A DNA stretch of 28,234 nucleotides from DASPWW01 sp050697195 (lineage in GTDB: Bacteria > Actinomycetota > Thermoleophilia > Solirubrobacterales > 70-9): contig JBOGZL010000303.1 of assembly GCA_050697195.1 (NCBI GenBank), positions 1 to 28,234 on the forward strand, read 5' to 3'. Of the stretch, positions 22,413 through 28,234 are shown one piece after another. Numbering within the stretch: the stretch's first letter is position 1; every line of letters starts with the position of its first letter. A program made the position numbers and the translations under genes. Under the pieces are notes generated by a model. It did no database searches. It had not been told where the DNA came from and was given only the letters and a program-made list of their open reading frames with translations.

Positions 22413-24095
22413 CTACGCCGCGGCGAGCAGCTCGCGGGCGTGGCGGCTCGCCGCCTCGTCCTCGCGATCGGCTCCCAGCATCCGGCAGATCTCCGCGACC
22501 AGCTCGTCCCCGTCCACCCGCGCGACCGTCGCCCGTGTCTCCCCGCTTCCGGCGTGCTTCTCGATCCGGAAGTGGTTCGAGGCAAGCGACGCGATCTGGG
22601 GAAGATGGGTTATGCAGACGACCTGGCGCTCGCCGGCGAGGCGGCGCAGGCGCTCGCCGACCGCCCGCGCCGTGTTCCCCCCGATCCCGGCGTCGATCTC
22701 GTCGAACACCAGGGTGCCCGCGCCCGCCTTGGGCCCCAGCCCCGTGAGCGCGAGCATCACCCGCGAGAGCTCGCCCCCCGACGCCGCCTCTCGAAGCGGC
22801 GAGGCCGGAAGCCCCGGGTTGATGGCGACGTGGAAGGTGACGGTCTCGCGCCCGTTCGGGCCGTGGCCGTCCGGGTGGGGCTCGAGCGAGACCTCGAGCG
22901 CGGCGCCCTCCATCGCGAGCTCGCGAAGCTCGTCCGCGACGCCGGTCTCGAAGCCGGTCGCCGCCTCGGCCCGGGCGGCGCTCAGCTCCGTCGCGAGGGA
23001 GTCGCGCCGCTCGGCGAGCGCGCTCACTCGGTCTGCGAGCTCGGTGCCGCGCTCCTCGGCGTTCTCGAGCCGCTCGATCTCGGTCCGGCAACACTCGGCG
23101 TGCTCGAGCACGGACTCGATCGAGCCGCCGTGCTTCCGCTTCAGACGATCGAACGCCTCGAGCCGCTCCTCCACCTCCTCGAGCCGCCCCGGCTCGGCCT
23201 CGACCCCCTCGGCGTAGGCGCGAAGCTCGCCCGCGACGTCCCCGAGCTCGACGGCGACCGCCCTCGCCCGCTCCGCCAGCACGTCGAGCTCGCGGTCCAC
23301 CCCCGATGCGCCTTCGAGGGCGGCGTCGGCCTCGGCGAGCCGGGACGCCGCACCGCCGCCGTCCTCCTCGCCGCCGCTCAGCGCCCCGAGGGCGCCCCCG
23401 GCGGCCGAGCGCAGTCCCTCCGCGTGGCGGAGGCGCTCGCGCTCGGCGCCGAGCTCGTGCTCCTCGCCGGCGTCGGCGCTCGCCGCCTCAATCTCCTCGA
23501 GCTCGTAGCGCATGATGTCGAGGTCGCGCTCGCGCGCGCCCTCTCGCTCGCGCAGCTCGGCGAGCTCGGACTTCAGCACCGTGAGCTCGGCGTGGGCCTC
23601 GCGGTGGTGACGGCGCCGCTCCACGTGGTCGGGGCCCGCGAACCCGTCGAGGACGTCGAGCTGGGCGGAGGACAGGGTGAGCTTGCGGTGCTCGTGCTGG
23701 CCGTAGAAGGCGAGCAGGCGCCCTCCGAGCGCGCGCAGGTCGGCGGCGGACGCGGACCGGCCCTGGACGAAGGCGCTCGTCCGTCCCGAGAGTCCAACCC
23801 GCCGGCCGAGCACGATCTCGGTGCTGCCCTCGGGAAGCCGCTCGGCGATCTCGGACAGCTCCGGTTCGGCCAGGAGCCCATCGGGGAGCTCGAAGACCCC
23901 CTCGACGTACGCCTCCTCGGCCCCGGGCAGCACGATCTGCGGCCGCGCCTTGCCCCCCATCAGGAGATCGATCGAGTGGGCGAGGATCGTCTTCCCCGCT
24001 CCGGTCTCGCCGGTGATCGCGTTCAGGCCCTCGCCGAGCCGGAGCTCGGCCCGCTCGATCAGCAGCAGGTTCTCGATCCGCAGCTCGTGAAGCAC
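22413..24095 (-). CDS. recN: DNA repair ATPase RecN
   Basis: 560 residues; an SMC-like protein for double-strand break repair. Walker A GETGAGKT (29–36), long coiled coil (about 160–380), signature SGGELSRVMLAL and Walker B TLVFDEIDAGIGG, then HLPQIAS. Start GTG 24095 is chosen because LHELRIENLLLIERAEL is the standard N-terminus; the open frame continues upstream without similarity. It lies 38 bases after the small arrestin-like gene. Confidence 0.95.
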   Translation of the reverse strand: MLHELRIENLLLIERAELRLGEGLNAITGETGAGKTILAHSIDLLMGGKARPQIVLPGAEEAYVEGVFELPDGLLAEPELSEIAERLPEGSTEIVLGRRVGLSGRTSAFVQGRSASAADLRALGGRLLAFYGQHEHRKLTLSSAQLDVLDGFAGPDHVERRRHHREAHAELTVLKSELAELREREGARERDLDIMRYELEEIEAASADAGEEHELGAERERLRHAEGLRSAAGGALGALSGGEEDGGGAASRLAEADAALEGASGVDRELDVLAERARAVAVELGDVAGELRAYAEGVEAEPGRLEEVEERLEAFDRLKRKHGGSIESVLEHAECCRTEIERLENAEERGTELADRVSALAERRDSLATELSAARAEAATGFETGVADELRELAMEGAALEVSLEPHPDGHGPNGRETVTFHVAINPGLPASPLREAASGGELSRVMLALTGLGPKAGAGTLVFDEIDAGIGGNTARAVGERLRRLAGERQVVCITHLPQIASLASNHFRIEKHAGSGETRATVARVDGDELVAEICRMLGADREDEAASRHARELLAAA

Positions 24096-24133
24096 CGCTC
24101 CCGTTCTAGCGACGGGCGTGGACGGATTCGCCC

Positions 24134-24538
24134 CTAGCTGACCGGCTGCCGAACCACGACCTCGATCGGGGCGCTCGCGGCCGGGTGCTCGCCCGAGTCG
24201 TCGGTCGCGTCGAGCGTCCACGAGAGCCCGCCGTGGATTGCGCGCACCGAGGGCAGGGCGTCCTCGGGAAGCTCGATCGCGAACTCACGCGCGGCCCCCG
24301 CCGCAATCGCGCCGCCCCCGGCGGCGGGGATCGTGCTCGCGATCGCCTCGTACTCGGTGCTTCGCTCGTGCAGGGTGAGGGCGACCCGGACCTCGCCGGT
24401 GCTTCCCTCGTCGCCTGCGAGCACCGACCCGCGGACGGTCTCGCCGGGCGCAACGCGATCGCGGTCCACCCTGATCTCGAGCCCGATGCGCCGTGACTCG
24501 TCGGGGCGCAGGCGACGGCGGGGCCAGCTCAGCCTCAC
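24134..24538 (-). CDS. Small arrestin/Spo0M-like beta-sandwich protein
   Basis: 134 residues, no membrane helix or signal peptide. The core reads IGLEIRVDRDRVAPGETVRG, then SVLAGDEG, EVRVALTLHERSTEYEAI, an AREFAIELPEDALPS segment and a GLSWTLDATDD segment. This order (strand, PGETVxG, strand, ELPxxxxPS, xxxWxLxA) is what one sees in arrestin-like domains and in the bacterial Spo0M protein; assignment is by eye. Start GTG 24538 overlaps the stop of the upstream gene as GTGA, so the two are probably made in fixed ratio. It is not part of the mycobacterial version of this cluster. Function unknown. Confidence 0.6.
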   Translation of the reverse strand: MRLSWPRRRLRPDESRRIGLEIRVDRDRVAPGETVRGSVLAGDEGSTGEVRVALTLHERSTEYEAIASTIPAAGGGAIAAGAAREFAIELPEDALPSVRAIHGGLSWTLDATDDSGEHPAASAPIEVVVRQPVS

Positions 24539-25191
24539 GGGAGCACCCAGATCGGGTCGTCGCTCGTCTCCGCGGCGCCGCGAGCGCCCTGCTCGCGCGC
24601 CGACACGCGCCACGCGAACGAGAGGCAGTCGCCCTCGTGGGAGTAGGGCGCATCGAGCGGGATCGTGAACCTGAAGGTCTGGGGCTCCGCGATTCGCCAC
24701 GCCGGGAGCCAGCGCTCGTACGCGACCGCCTCGCCGGTCTTCCGCTCGGTGACCGTCCCCTGCTCGGTTCGCGAGGTCACGGGACGGTCGTAGCGCTCGA
24801 CGCACACCACGCCCACCTCGATCCCCTCCCCGAGGCCGTCCGGGTCGAGGATCGCGAGGTCCGCCTCGACCTTCTCCCCGCGCCACACCTCGGGCGGCTG
24901 GGCGAAGACCTCGAACTGGTCCGGCTCGGGGGCTGCGGCGGGACGGAACCGGCGCGCCACCAACCACATCCCGACCACGAACGCCACCGCGAGAACGCCG
25001 AGCGTCGCGTAGATCACGCCCTCGGAGTCGGTCGCCGCGACCACCGCGAGCGGGATCCCGATGAAGCAGGCGATGAAGAGCACCGTCATCGCCGGCAGGA
25101 CCGCGCCGGAGACGCGGCGGCCCTCCTCCATCCTGCGGCTCTGCGGGCCGGGCTCGCGCCCGTCCGGGAGATGGGAGCCCACCGGTGGCAC
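24535..25191 (-). CDS. Membrane protein with C-terminal arrestin-like beta-sandwich domain
   Basis: 218 residues. Two membrane helices (about 36–56 and 63–81, VLPAMTVLFIACFIGIPLAV and the next) precede a beta-rich domain beginning FEVFAQPPEVWRGEKVEADL and containing FTIPLDAPYSHEGDCLSFAW, which resembles the arrestin pattern of a FxxxIPxDAPxSxxG strand followed by a xxWxVxA strand. Start GTG 25191 shares one base with the NAD kinase stop; later starts, for example ATG 25089, are possible. With the next gene it may form one bipartite module at the membrane. Function unknown; no similarity to a named family beyond the fold pattern. Confidence 0.55.
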   Translation of the reverse strand: MPPVGSHLPDGREPGPQSRRMEEGRRVSGAVLPAMTVLFIACFIGIPLAVVAATDSEGVIYATLGVLAVAFVVGMWLVARRFRPAAAPEPDQFEVFAQPPEVWRGEKVEADLAILDPDGLGEGIEVGVVCVERYDRPVTSRTEQGTVTERKTGEAVAYERWLPAWRIAEPQTFRFTIPLDAPYSHEGDCLSFAWRVSAREQGARGAAETSDDPIWVLP

Positions 25192-26072
25192 TAGTGGGCC
25201 AGGCGGCCGAACTTCTCCCGGATCCGGCGGTAGAAGTTGGATCCCTGCAGCTGCGCCAGCCGCCCGACGCCGTCGCGGAACCGGACCTCGATCTCCTCCC
25301 CGCTGCCGAGCTCGCCGACCGGGGCGCCGTCGAGCGCGACGTCGACGGGATCGCGGCCTCCCTGGTTGTGGACCTGGAGGACGTCCCCGGGCGCCGCGAC
25401 CAGGGGTCGCGCCGTGAGCGTGTGCGGGGCGATGAAGCTGACCACGTAGCCCTCCACCCCCCAGGCGAGGATCGGGCCCTGATTGGCGAGGTTGTAGCCG
25501 GTCGACCCCTGCGGCGTCGCGGCGACCAGCCCGTCGCAGCGCACGTGGCCGACCTCCTGGTCGCCGAGCCGGTAGGAGAGCTCCGCGACCCGGCTGTGCG
25601 GTCGGCGCGTGAAGCTGACGTCGTTCAGCGCCATCGGGTTCGGGGCGACGGCGGGCGCCTCGAGCGCGGGAAGCGACATCACCTCGAAATCGCCCCCGAA
25701 CGCGCGCTCCAACCCGGTCTCGAGCTCGCTTCCCTCGACCGCGGCGAGAAAGCCGATCGTCCCGAAGTTGATCCCGAACACGGGCACCTCTGTGCCGGCG
25801 TAGGCGCGAAGCGCGCGGAGGATCGTCCCGTCCCCGCCCAGGACGAGGCAGAAGCCCGGCTGTTCGGGCAGCTCGTCGACGGCGCTCACCCCCGCGGCGG
25901 CGTCCCCGTGCTTGGTCAGCTCGCCGGCCTCGGCGACGAGCTCGAAGGACGCGCGTCGCGCCGCGCGGACCGCGGCCTCGACGGCCGCATCGGTCCCCGG
26001 CGGATGGGAGTGCGTGAACAGGACCGCGGTCCGGGTGGCCGCCGGGGCCTGCTTCGAGGCCCTCGCGCTCAT
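25191..26072 (-). CDS. nadK: NAD kinase
   Basis: 293 residues; phosphorylates NAD to NADP. The GGDGT motif (79–83) binds the phosphate donor; NFGTIGFLA and the TPQGSTGYNLANQGPI segment are the NAD-binding and conserved motifs, with ALNDVSF holding the Asn/Asp pair. ATG 26072 overlaps the tlyA stop (ATGA). The tlyA–nadK–recN order is general in actinobacteria. Confidence 0.97.
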   Translation of the reverse strand: MSARASKQAPAATRTAVLFTHSHPPGTDAAVEAAVRAARRASFELVAEAGELTKHGDAAAGVSAVDELPEQPGFCLVLGGDGTILRALRAYAGTEVPVFGINFGTIGFLAAVEGSELETGLERAFGGDFEVMSLPALEAPAVAPNPMALNDVSFTRRPHSRVAELSYRLGDQEVGHVRCDGLVAATPQGSTGYNLANQGPILAWGVEGYVVSFIAPHTLTARPLVAAPGDVLQVHNQGGRDPVDVALDGAPVGELGSGEEIEVRFRDGVGRLAQLQGSNFYRRIREKFGRLAH

Positions 26073-26854
26073 GCGTCAACCTCCGCCACCGCCGCCTCGA
26101 GATCCTCGACGCGCCGTCCACCGGAGGCGCAGCGGACGAACGTCTCGCGGTTCCCCTTCGGGCCGGGTAGCCCCGAGGAGGCGAACCCTGTCGACTCGAG
26201 CCCGAGCTCGGCGGCCGCGCGGGCGACCGCGAGGATCGCGGCCCGCCGATCCGCCGGATCGCGAACGACCCCGCCCTTGCCGACGCGCTCGCGGCCGAGC
26301 TCGAACTGCGGCTTCACCAGGGCGAGAACCTCTCCACCGGGCGCCAGGCATCGTGCCACCGCGGGAAGCACCTTCGCGAGCGAGATGAACGAGACGTCGA
26401 TCGTGACGAATTCGGGCCGGTATGGGAGCCGCTCGGGCTCGATGTGGCGCGCGTTCGTGCGCTCGATCACCGTCACCCGCGGATCCTGCCGCAGCCGCCA
26501 GTCGAGCTGGCCGTACGCGACGTCGAGCGCGATCACCCGCGCCGCGTCGTGCTCGAGCAAGCAGTCGGTGAAGCCGCCTGTCGAGGCGCCCACGTCGAGG
26601 CACGCTCGGCCCGCGACCGGGACCTCGAGCGCGCGAAGCGCGTTCTCCAGCTTGATCGCGCCGCGCGAGACGTACCGGGGTCGCTCGGCCACGAGCAACT
26701 CGGCGTCCTCGGAGACGAGCTGGCTCGGCTTCTCCGCCCGGCTCCGCCCCGCGCCGACCCGGACGAGCCCCGCGCGCACCGAGGCGGCCGCACTCGTCCG
26801 CGACGGGGCGAGGCCGCGCTCGGCGAGAAGCGTGTCCAGCCGCCGCCGTGACAT
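26069..26854 (-). CDS. tlyA: TlyA family rRNA 2'-O-methyltransferase
   Basis: 261 residues. An S4 RNA-binding domain (1–60, RRRLDTLLAERGLAPSRTSA) is joined to an FtsJ-type methyltransferase domain with SRGAIKLENAL, SAM motif LDVGASTGGFTDCLL, VIALDVAYGQLDWRLR, DVSFISL and ALVKPQFELG. In mycobacteria TlyA methylates C1409 of 16S and C1920 of 23S rRNA and its loss gives capreomycin resistance. ATG 26854 starts the family sequence; it is the first gene of the leftward run ending in pyrG. Confidence 0.95.
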   Translation of the reverse strand: MSRRRLDTLLAERGLAPSRTSAAASVRAGLVRVGAGRSRAEKPSQLVSEDAELLVAERPRYVSRGAIKLENALRALEVPVAGRACLDVGASTGGFTDCLLEHDAARVIALDVAYGQLDWRLRQDPRVTVIERTNARHIEPERLPYRPEFVTIDVSFISLAKVLPAVARCLAPGGEVLALVKPQFELGRERVGKGGVVRDPADRRAAILAVARAAAELGLESTGFASSGLPGPKGNRETFVRCASGGRRVEDLEAAVAEVDA

Positions 26855-26922
26855 CGGCGTCAACCGTACCGTGCCGGGGGGCGCCGTTCGGGGAGTTGGG
26901 CTTACACCGGTGGGCGAATCAC

Positions 26923-26965
26923 TGTGACCCAAGTCACACACATATCGCACATACGTTCGTAATCT
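26923..26965 (+). promoter_or_regulatory. CRP-type site and promoter of the small membrane protein gene
   Basis: TGTGA (26923–26927), six bases, TCACA (26934–26938): a perfect CRP half-site pair. TAATCT at 26960–26965 is a good −10. A transcript start about seven bases later (near 26972) puts the CRP centre (26930.5) at about −41.5, the class II position. The site could also act on tlyA, which starts 69 bases away in the other direction. Confidence 0.65.
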
Positions 26966-27023
26966 GGAGTGGCCCGTCCGGCGACTCGGATGAGCGCCGG
27001 GGGGCACGACGGAGGACTTGAAG

Positions 27024-27389
27024 ATGAGTGTTTCACCATTCAGATACGTCCCGCTCTCGGTCCACGGCGGGCTCGAGACGATCGCAGCCCCCCTGATCAT
27101 GGCCGGCCCGCTGCTGCTCGGCCTCGACCAGGCGGCGATCGTCGCCGGCTTCGTGCTCGGCACGCTTCTGCTCGGGCTCACGCTGTCGCTGTTCTCCGAG
27201 CGCCGGGTCGTCCCGCTCACCACGCATGCCGAGTTCGACTACGTGCTCGCGTTCGCGGCCGTCGTGATCGGCTCTGCGATCGGGATCGCGACCGGCGATA
27301 CGGCGGCAATGATCTTTCTGGTCGGTGTAGGCGTCGCCCAAGCGGCGCTGACCGCCTCAACGCGGTTCAGCGCGGCACGCGTCGTCTGA
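27024..27389 (+). CDS. Small four-helix membrane protein of unknown function
   Basis: 121 residues with about four hydrophobic segments (about 18–34, 38–57, 74–92, 95–112), no charged catalytic motif and no family I can name. GGAGG at 27011–27015 lies eight bases before ATG 27024; a TTG at 27018 is closer than usual spacing. The gene stands alone under a CRP-type promoter and ends before the hairpin at 27449–27480, so it is probably a single-gene transcript controlled by a cAMP/CRP-family regulator. Confidence 0.75.
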   Translation: MSVSPFRYVPLSVHGGLETIAAPLIMAGPLLLGLDQAAIVAGFVLGTLLLGLTLSLFSERRVVPLTTHAEFDYVLAFAAVVIGSAIGIATGDTAAMIFLVGVGVAQAALTASTRFSAARVV

Positions 27390-27440
27390 TGGACCCGACC
27401 GCCCTCCCATAGACAAAAAATCACATATCTCTCCTCCCTG

Positions 27441-27914
27441 TTAGTACCGAGAGCGCCCCGTCCCCCAACGGGGCGTTCTCATTTGTGGGAGAAGATGGGT
27501 TGCCCGTGACTCGCTGAGCCCGGCAGCTTCGAGGGCCTCTCTTGGGTCGAGATACGTCTGCACGCGAGTCAGCTTCTCATCGCGGAAATCAGCCAAGCAC
27601 CCGAGGGGTGCTTCGGTGACAATCCCGCTCGCCCTTCCCCGTGTCCGGATGCGTCCTAGCCCGAGCACTCGGTCACCGAGGTCGCGAACCTCCGGAAACT
27701 CGACGTGAATCTCGGCCACGGTGTCGTCAGTGTCGATCAGCAGCTCGCGCAGTCCATCGTGCCCGCGGTAGACCGTGCTCTTGCCGCCGAGCCTGACAAG
27801 AATTGCGGGATGCCACTCGATGCCCGGGTCAGCGTCGGCAATCAATGCCTCGACATCGCGGCGGTTGTAGGCCTCAACTCCTCGCCTGAACGTGTCCACG
27901 TTCTCTTGCGCCAT
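27441..27914 (-). CDS. SnoaL-like/NTF2-fold protein with a C-terminal extension
   Basis: 157 residues. The start AQENVDTFRRGVEAYNRRDVEALIADADPGIEWHP and the later YRGHDGLRELL and LTRVQTYLDPREALEAAGL are typical of the NTF2-like/SnoaL group found in many copies in Thermoleophilia; such proteins are small enzymes or binding proteins with unknown substrates. Related proteins usually end near ALEAAGL; here about 20 residues follow, coded by the sequence of the terminator hairpin. ATG 27914 follows no strong ribosome site. Ordinary codon use. Confidence 0.78.
   Translation of the reverse strand: MAQENVDTFRRGVEAYNRRDVEALIADADPGIEWHPAILVRLGGKSTVYRGHDGLRELLIDTDDTVAEIHVEFPEVRDLGDRVLGLGRIRTRGRASGIVTEAPLGCLADFRDEKLTRVQTYLDPREALEAAGLSESRATHLLPQMRTPRWGTGRSRY
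27449..27480. terminator. Hairpin terminator between converging genes
   Basis: Twelve paired bases (27449–27460 with 27469–27480, one G·T) around an eight-base loop. On the plus strand ATTTGT follows; on the minus strand a T6 run lies about 30 bases further. It stands 60 bases after the membrane protein stop, and inside the last codons of the converging SnoaL-like gene. Confidence 0.8.
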
Positions 27915-27965
27915 CGCGTTGGCAGTATCTCGCTCCGGTTCTGTCCCCGGTGAGCGCCGGAGTGC

Positions 27966-27994
27966 CTCAACGGTTGAGCGGACTCCCGGGAGTC
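27966..27994. repeat. Two palindromes before the transposase gene
   Basis: CTCAAC/GTTGAG around one G (27966–27978) and the perfect 14-bp palindrome GACTCCCGGGAGTC (27981–27994) lie between the SnoaL-like gene and the transposase. They may be operator sites or part of the border of the inserted element; I cannot tell which. Confidence 0.4.
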
Positions 27995-28048
27995 ACCCTC
28001 AGGGAACATATGTGCGGGGTATCCGCTTCGCTCCACTAGACTCCAGAT

Positions 28049-28234
28049 GTGGTGGATGCGACCCAGGGAGGCCCGCGCGAGGATCGCCCCGTCGCCGGGC
28101 GCGACTGCCCGCGGAGCTGGCCGGAGTTCCAGCGCTTCTTCGGCGACGAGGAAACCTGCCTCGCCTACCTCGAGCGACTGCGCTGGCCCGAGGGCTTTCG
28201 CTGCCCCGGCTGCGGGAGCGCTGAGGCGTGGAAG
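28049..28234 (+). CDS. IS1595-family transposase, N-terminal part cut by the window edge
   Basis: 62 codons are present, open to the end of the window. The segment SWPEFQRFFGDEETCLAYLERL followed by RWPEGFRCPGCGS matches the zinc-ribbon start of IS1595 (ISPna2/ISXO2-like) transposases, whose DDE-type catalytic part would lie beyond the edge. Start GTG 28049 or GTG 28052. Ends of the element cannot be fixed because only one side is visible. Confidence 0.75.
   Translation, partial: MVDATQGGPREDRPVAGRDCPRSWPEFQRFFGDEETCLAYLERLRWPEGFRCPGCGSAEAWK

Noticed and set aside
26975..27023. ATG at 26990 as start of another gene
   Set aside because: Its frame soon becomes Arg-rich, overlaps the membrane protein gene and lacks a ribosome site.

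Overview
The window is GC-rich chromosomal DNA of an actinobacterium. The block tlyA–nadK–recN–steA–steB–pyrG with nearby Nudix, xerD and DUF3866 genes is the classic actinobacterial arrangement, and steA/steB-type proteins are essentially actinobacterial. The very high GC, the gene fusions into the block and the general protein flavour suggest the Thermoleophilia (Solirubrobacterales/Gaiellales side), but that placement is inference. GTG starts and 4-nt start/stop overlaps (ATGA, GTGA, TTGA) are common.

Region 1 (1–8835) is the accessory and most unusual part. Leftward lie recO (cut by the window edge), a Ser/Thr kinase, an ABC exporter and two tandemly duplicated genes for small Gly-rich, Arg/Lys/Cys-rich proteins (53 and 56 aa). 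Rightward lie three genes for membrane-anchored, Asp-rich low-complexity proteins, a second Ser/Thr kinase, and a histidine kinase/OmpR-PhoB response regulator pair. Four promoter regions in this locus (one leftward, three rightward) share one layout visible in the bases: three CTCTCAG-like heptamers at exact 11-bp spacing, then 10 bp, then a hexamer of form NANNNT. Such direct repeats are the usual binding sites of OmpR/PhoB regulators, so the locus looks like one regulon run by its own two-component system. I know of no described system with this composition.

Region 2 (8832–15205, leftward) is a tightly packed housekeeping run. In order of transcription it holds a SAM methyltransferase, an M20 peptidase, a DUF3866 protein, a Nudix hydrolase (ADP-ribose pyrophosphatase type), XerD recombinase, MutM (Fpg) DNA glycosylase and a P1-family self-processing peptidase. 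Region 3 (15299–17570) holds a DUF2182 membrane protein with a Met-rich tail, converging with two DUF1326 genes; this is a candidate metal-related module.

Region 4 (17681–26854, leftward) is the tlyA-to-pyrG cluster: rRNA methyltransferase TlyA, NAD kinase, two small proteins that look like the two halves of an arrestin-like module, RecN, SteA, SteB/MctB, a MraY/WecA-like membrane transferase and CTP synthase. Region 5 (26855–28234) has a perfect CRP-type site in front of a small membrane protein gene, a strong hairpin terminator that lies inside the end of a converging SnoaL/NTF2-like gene, and the start of an IS1595-family transposase cut by the right edge. I saw no tRNA, rRNA or CRISPR array.
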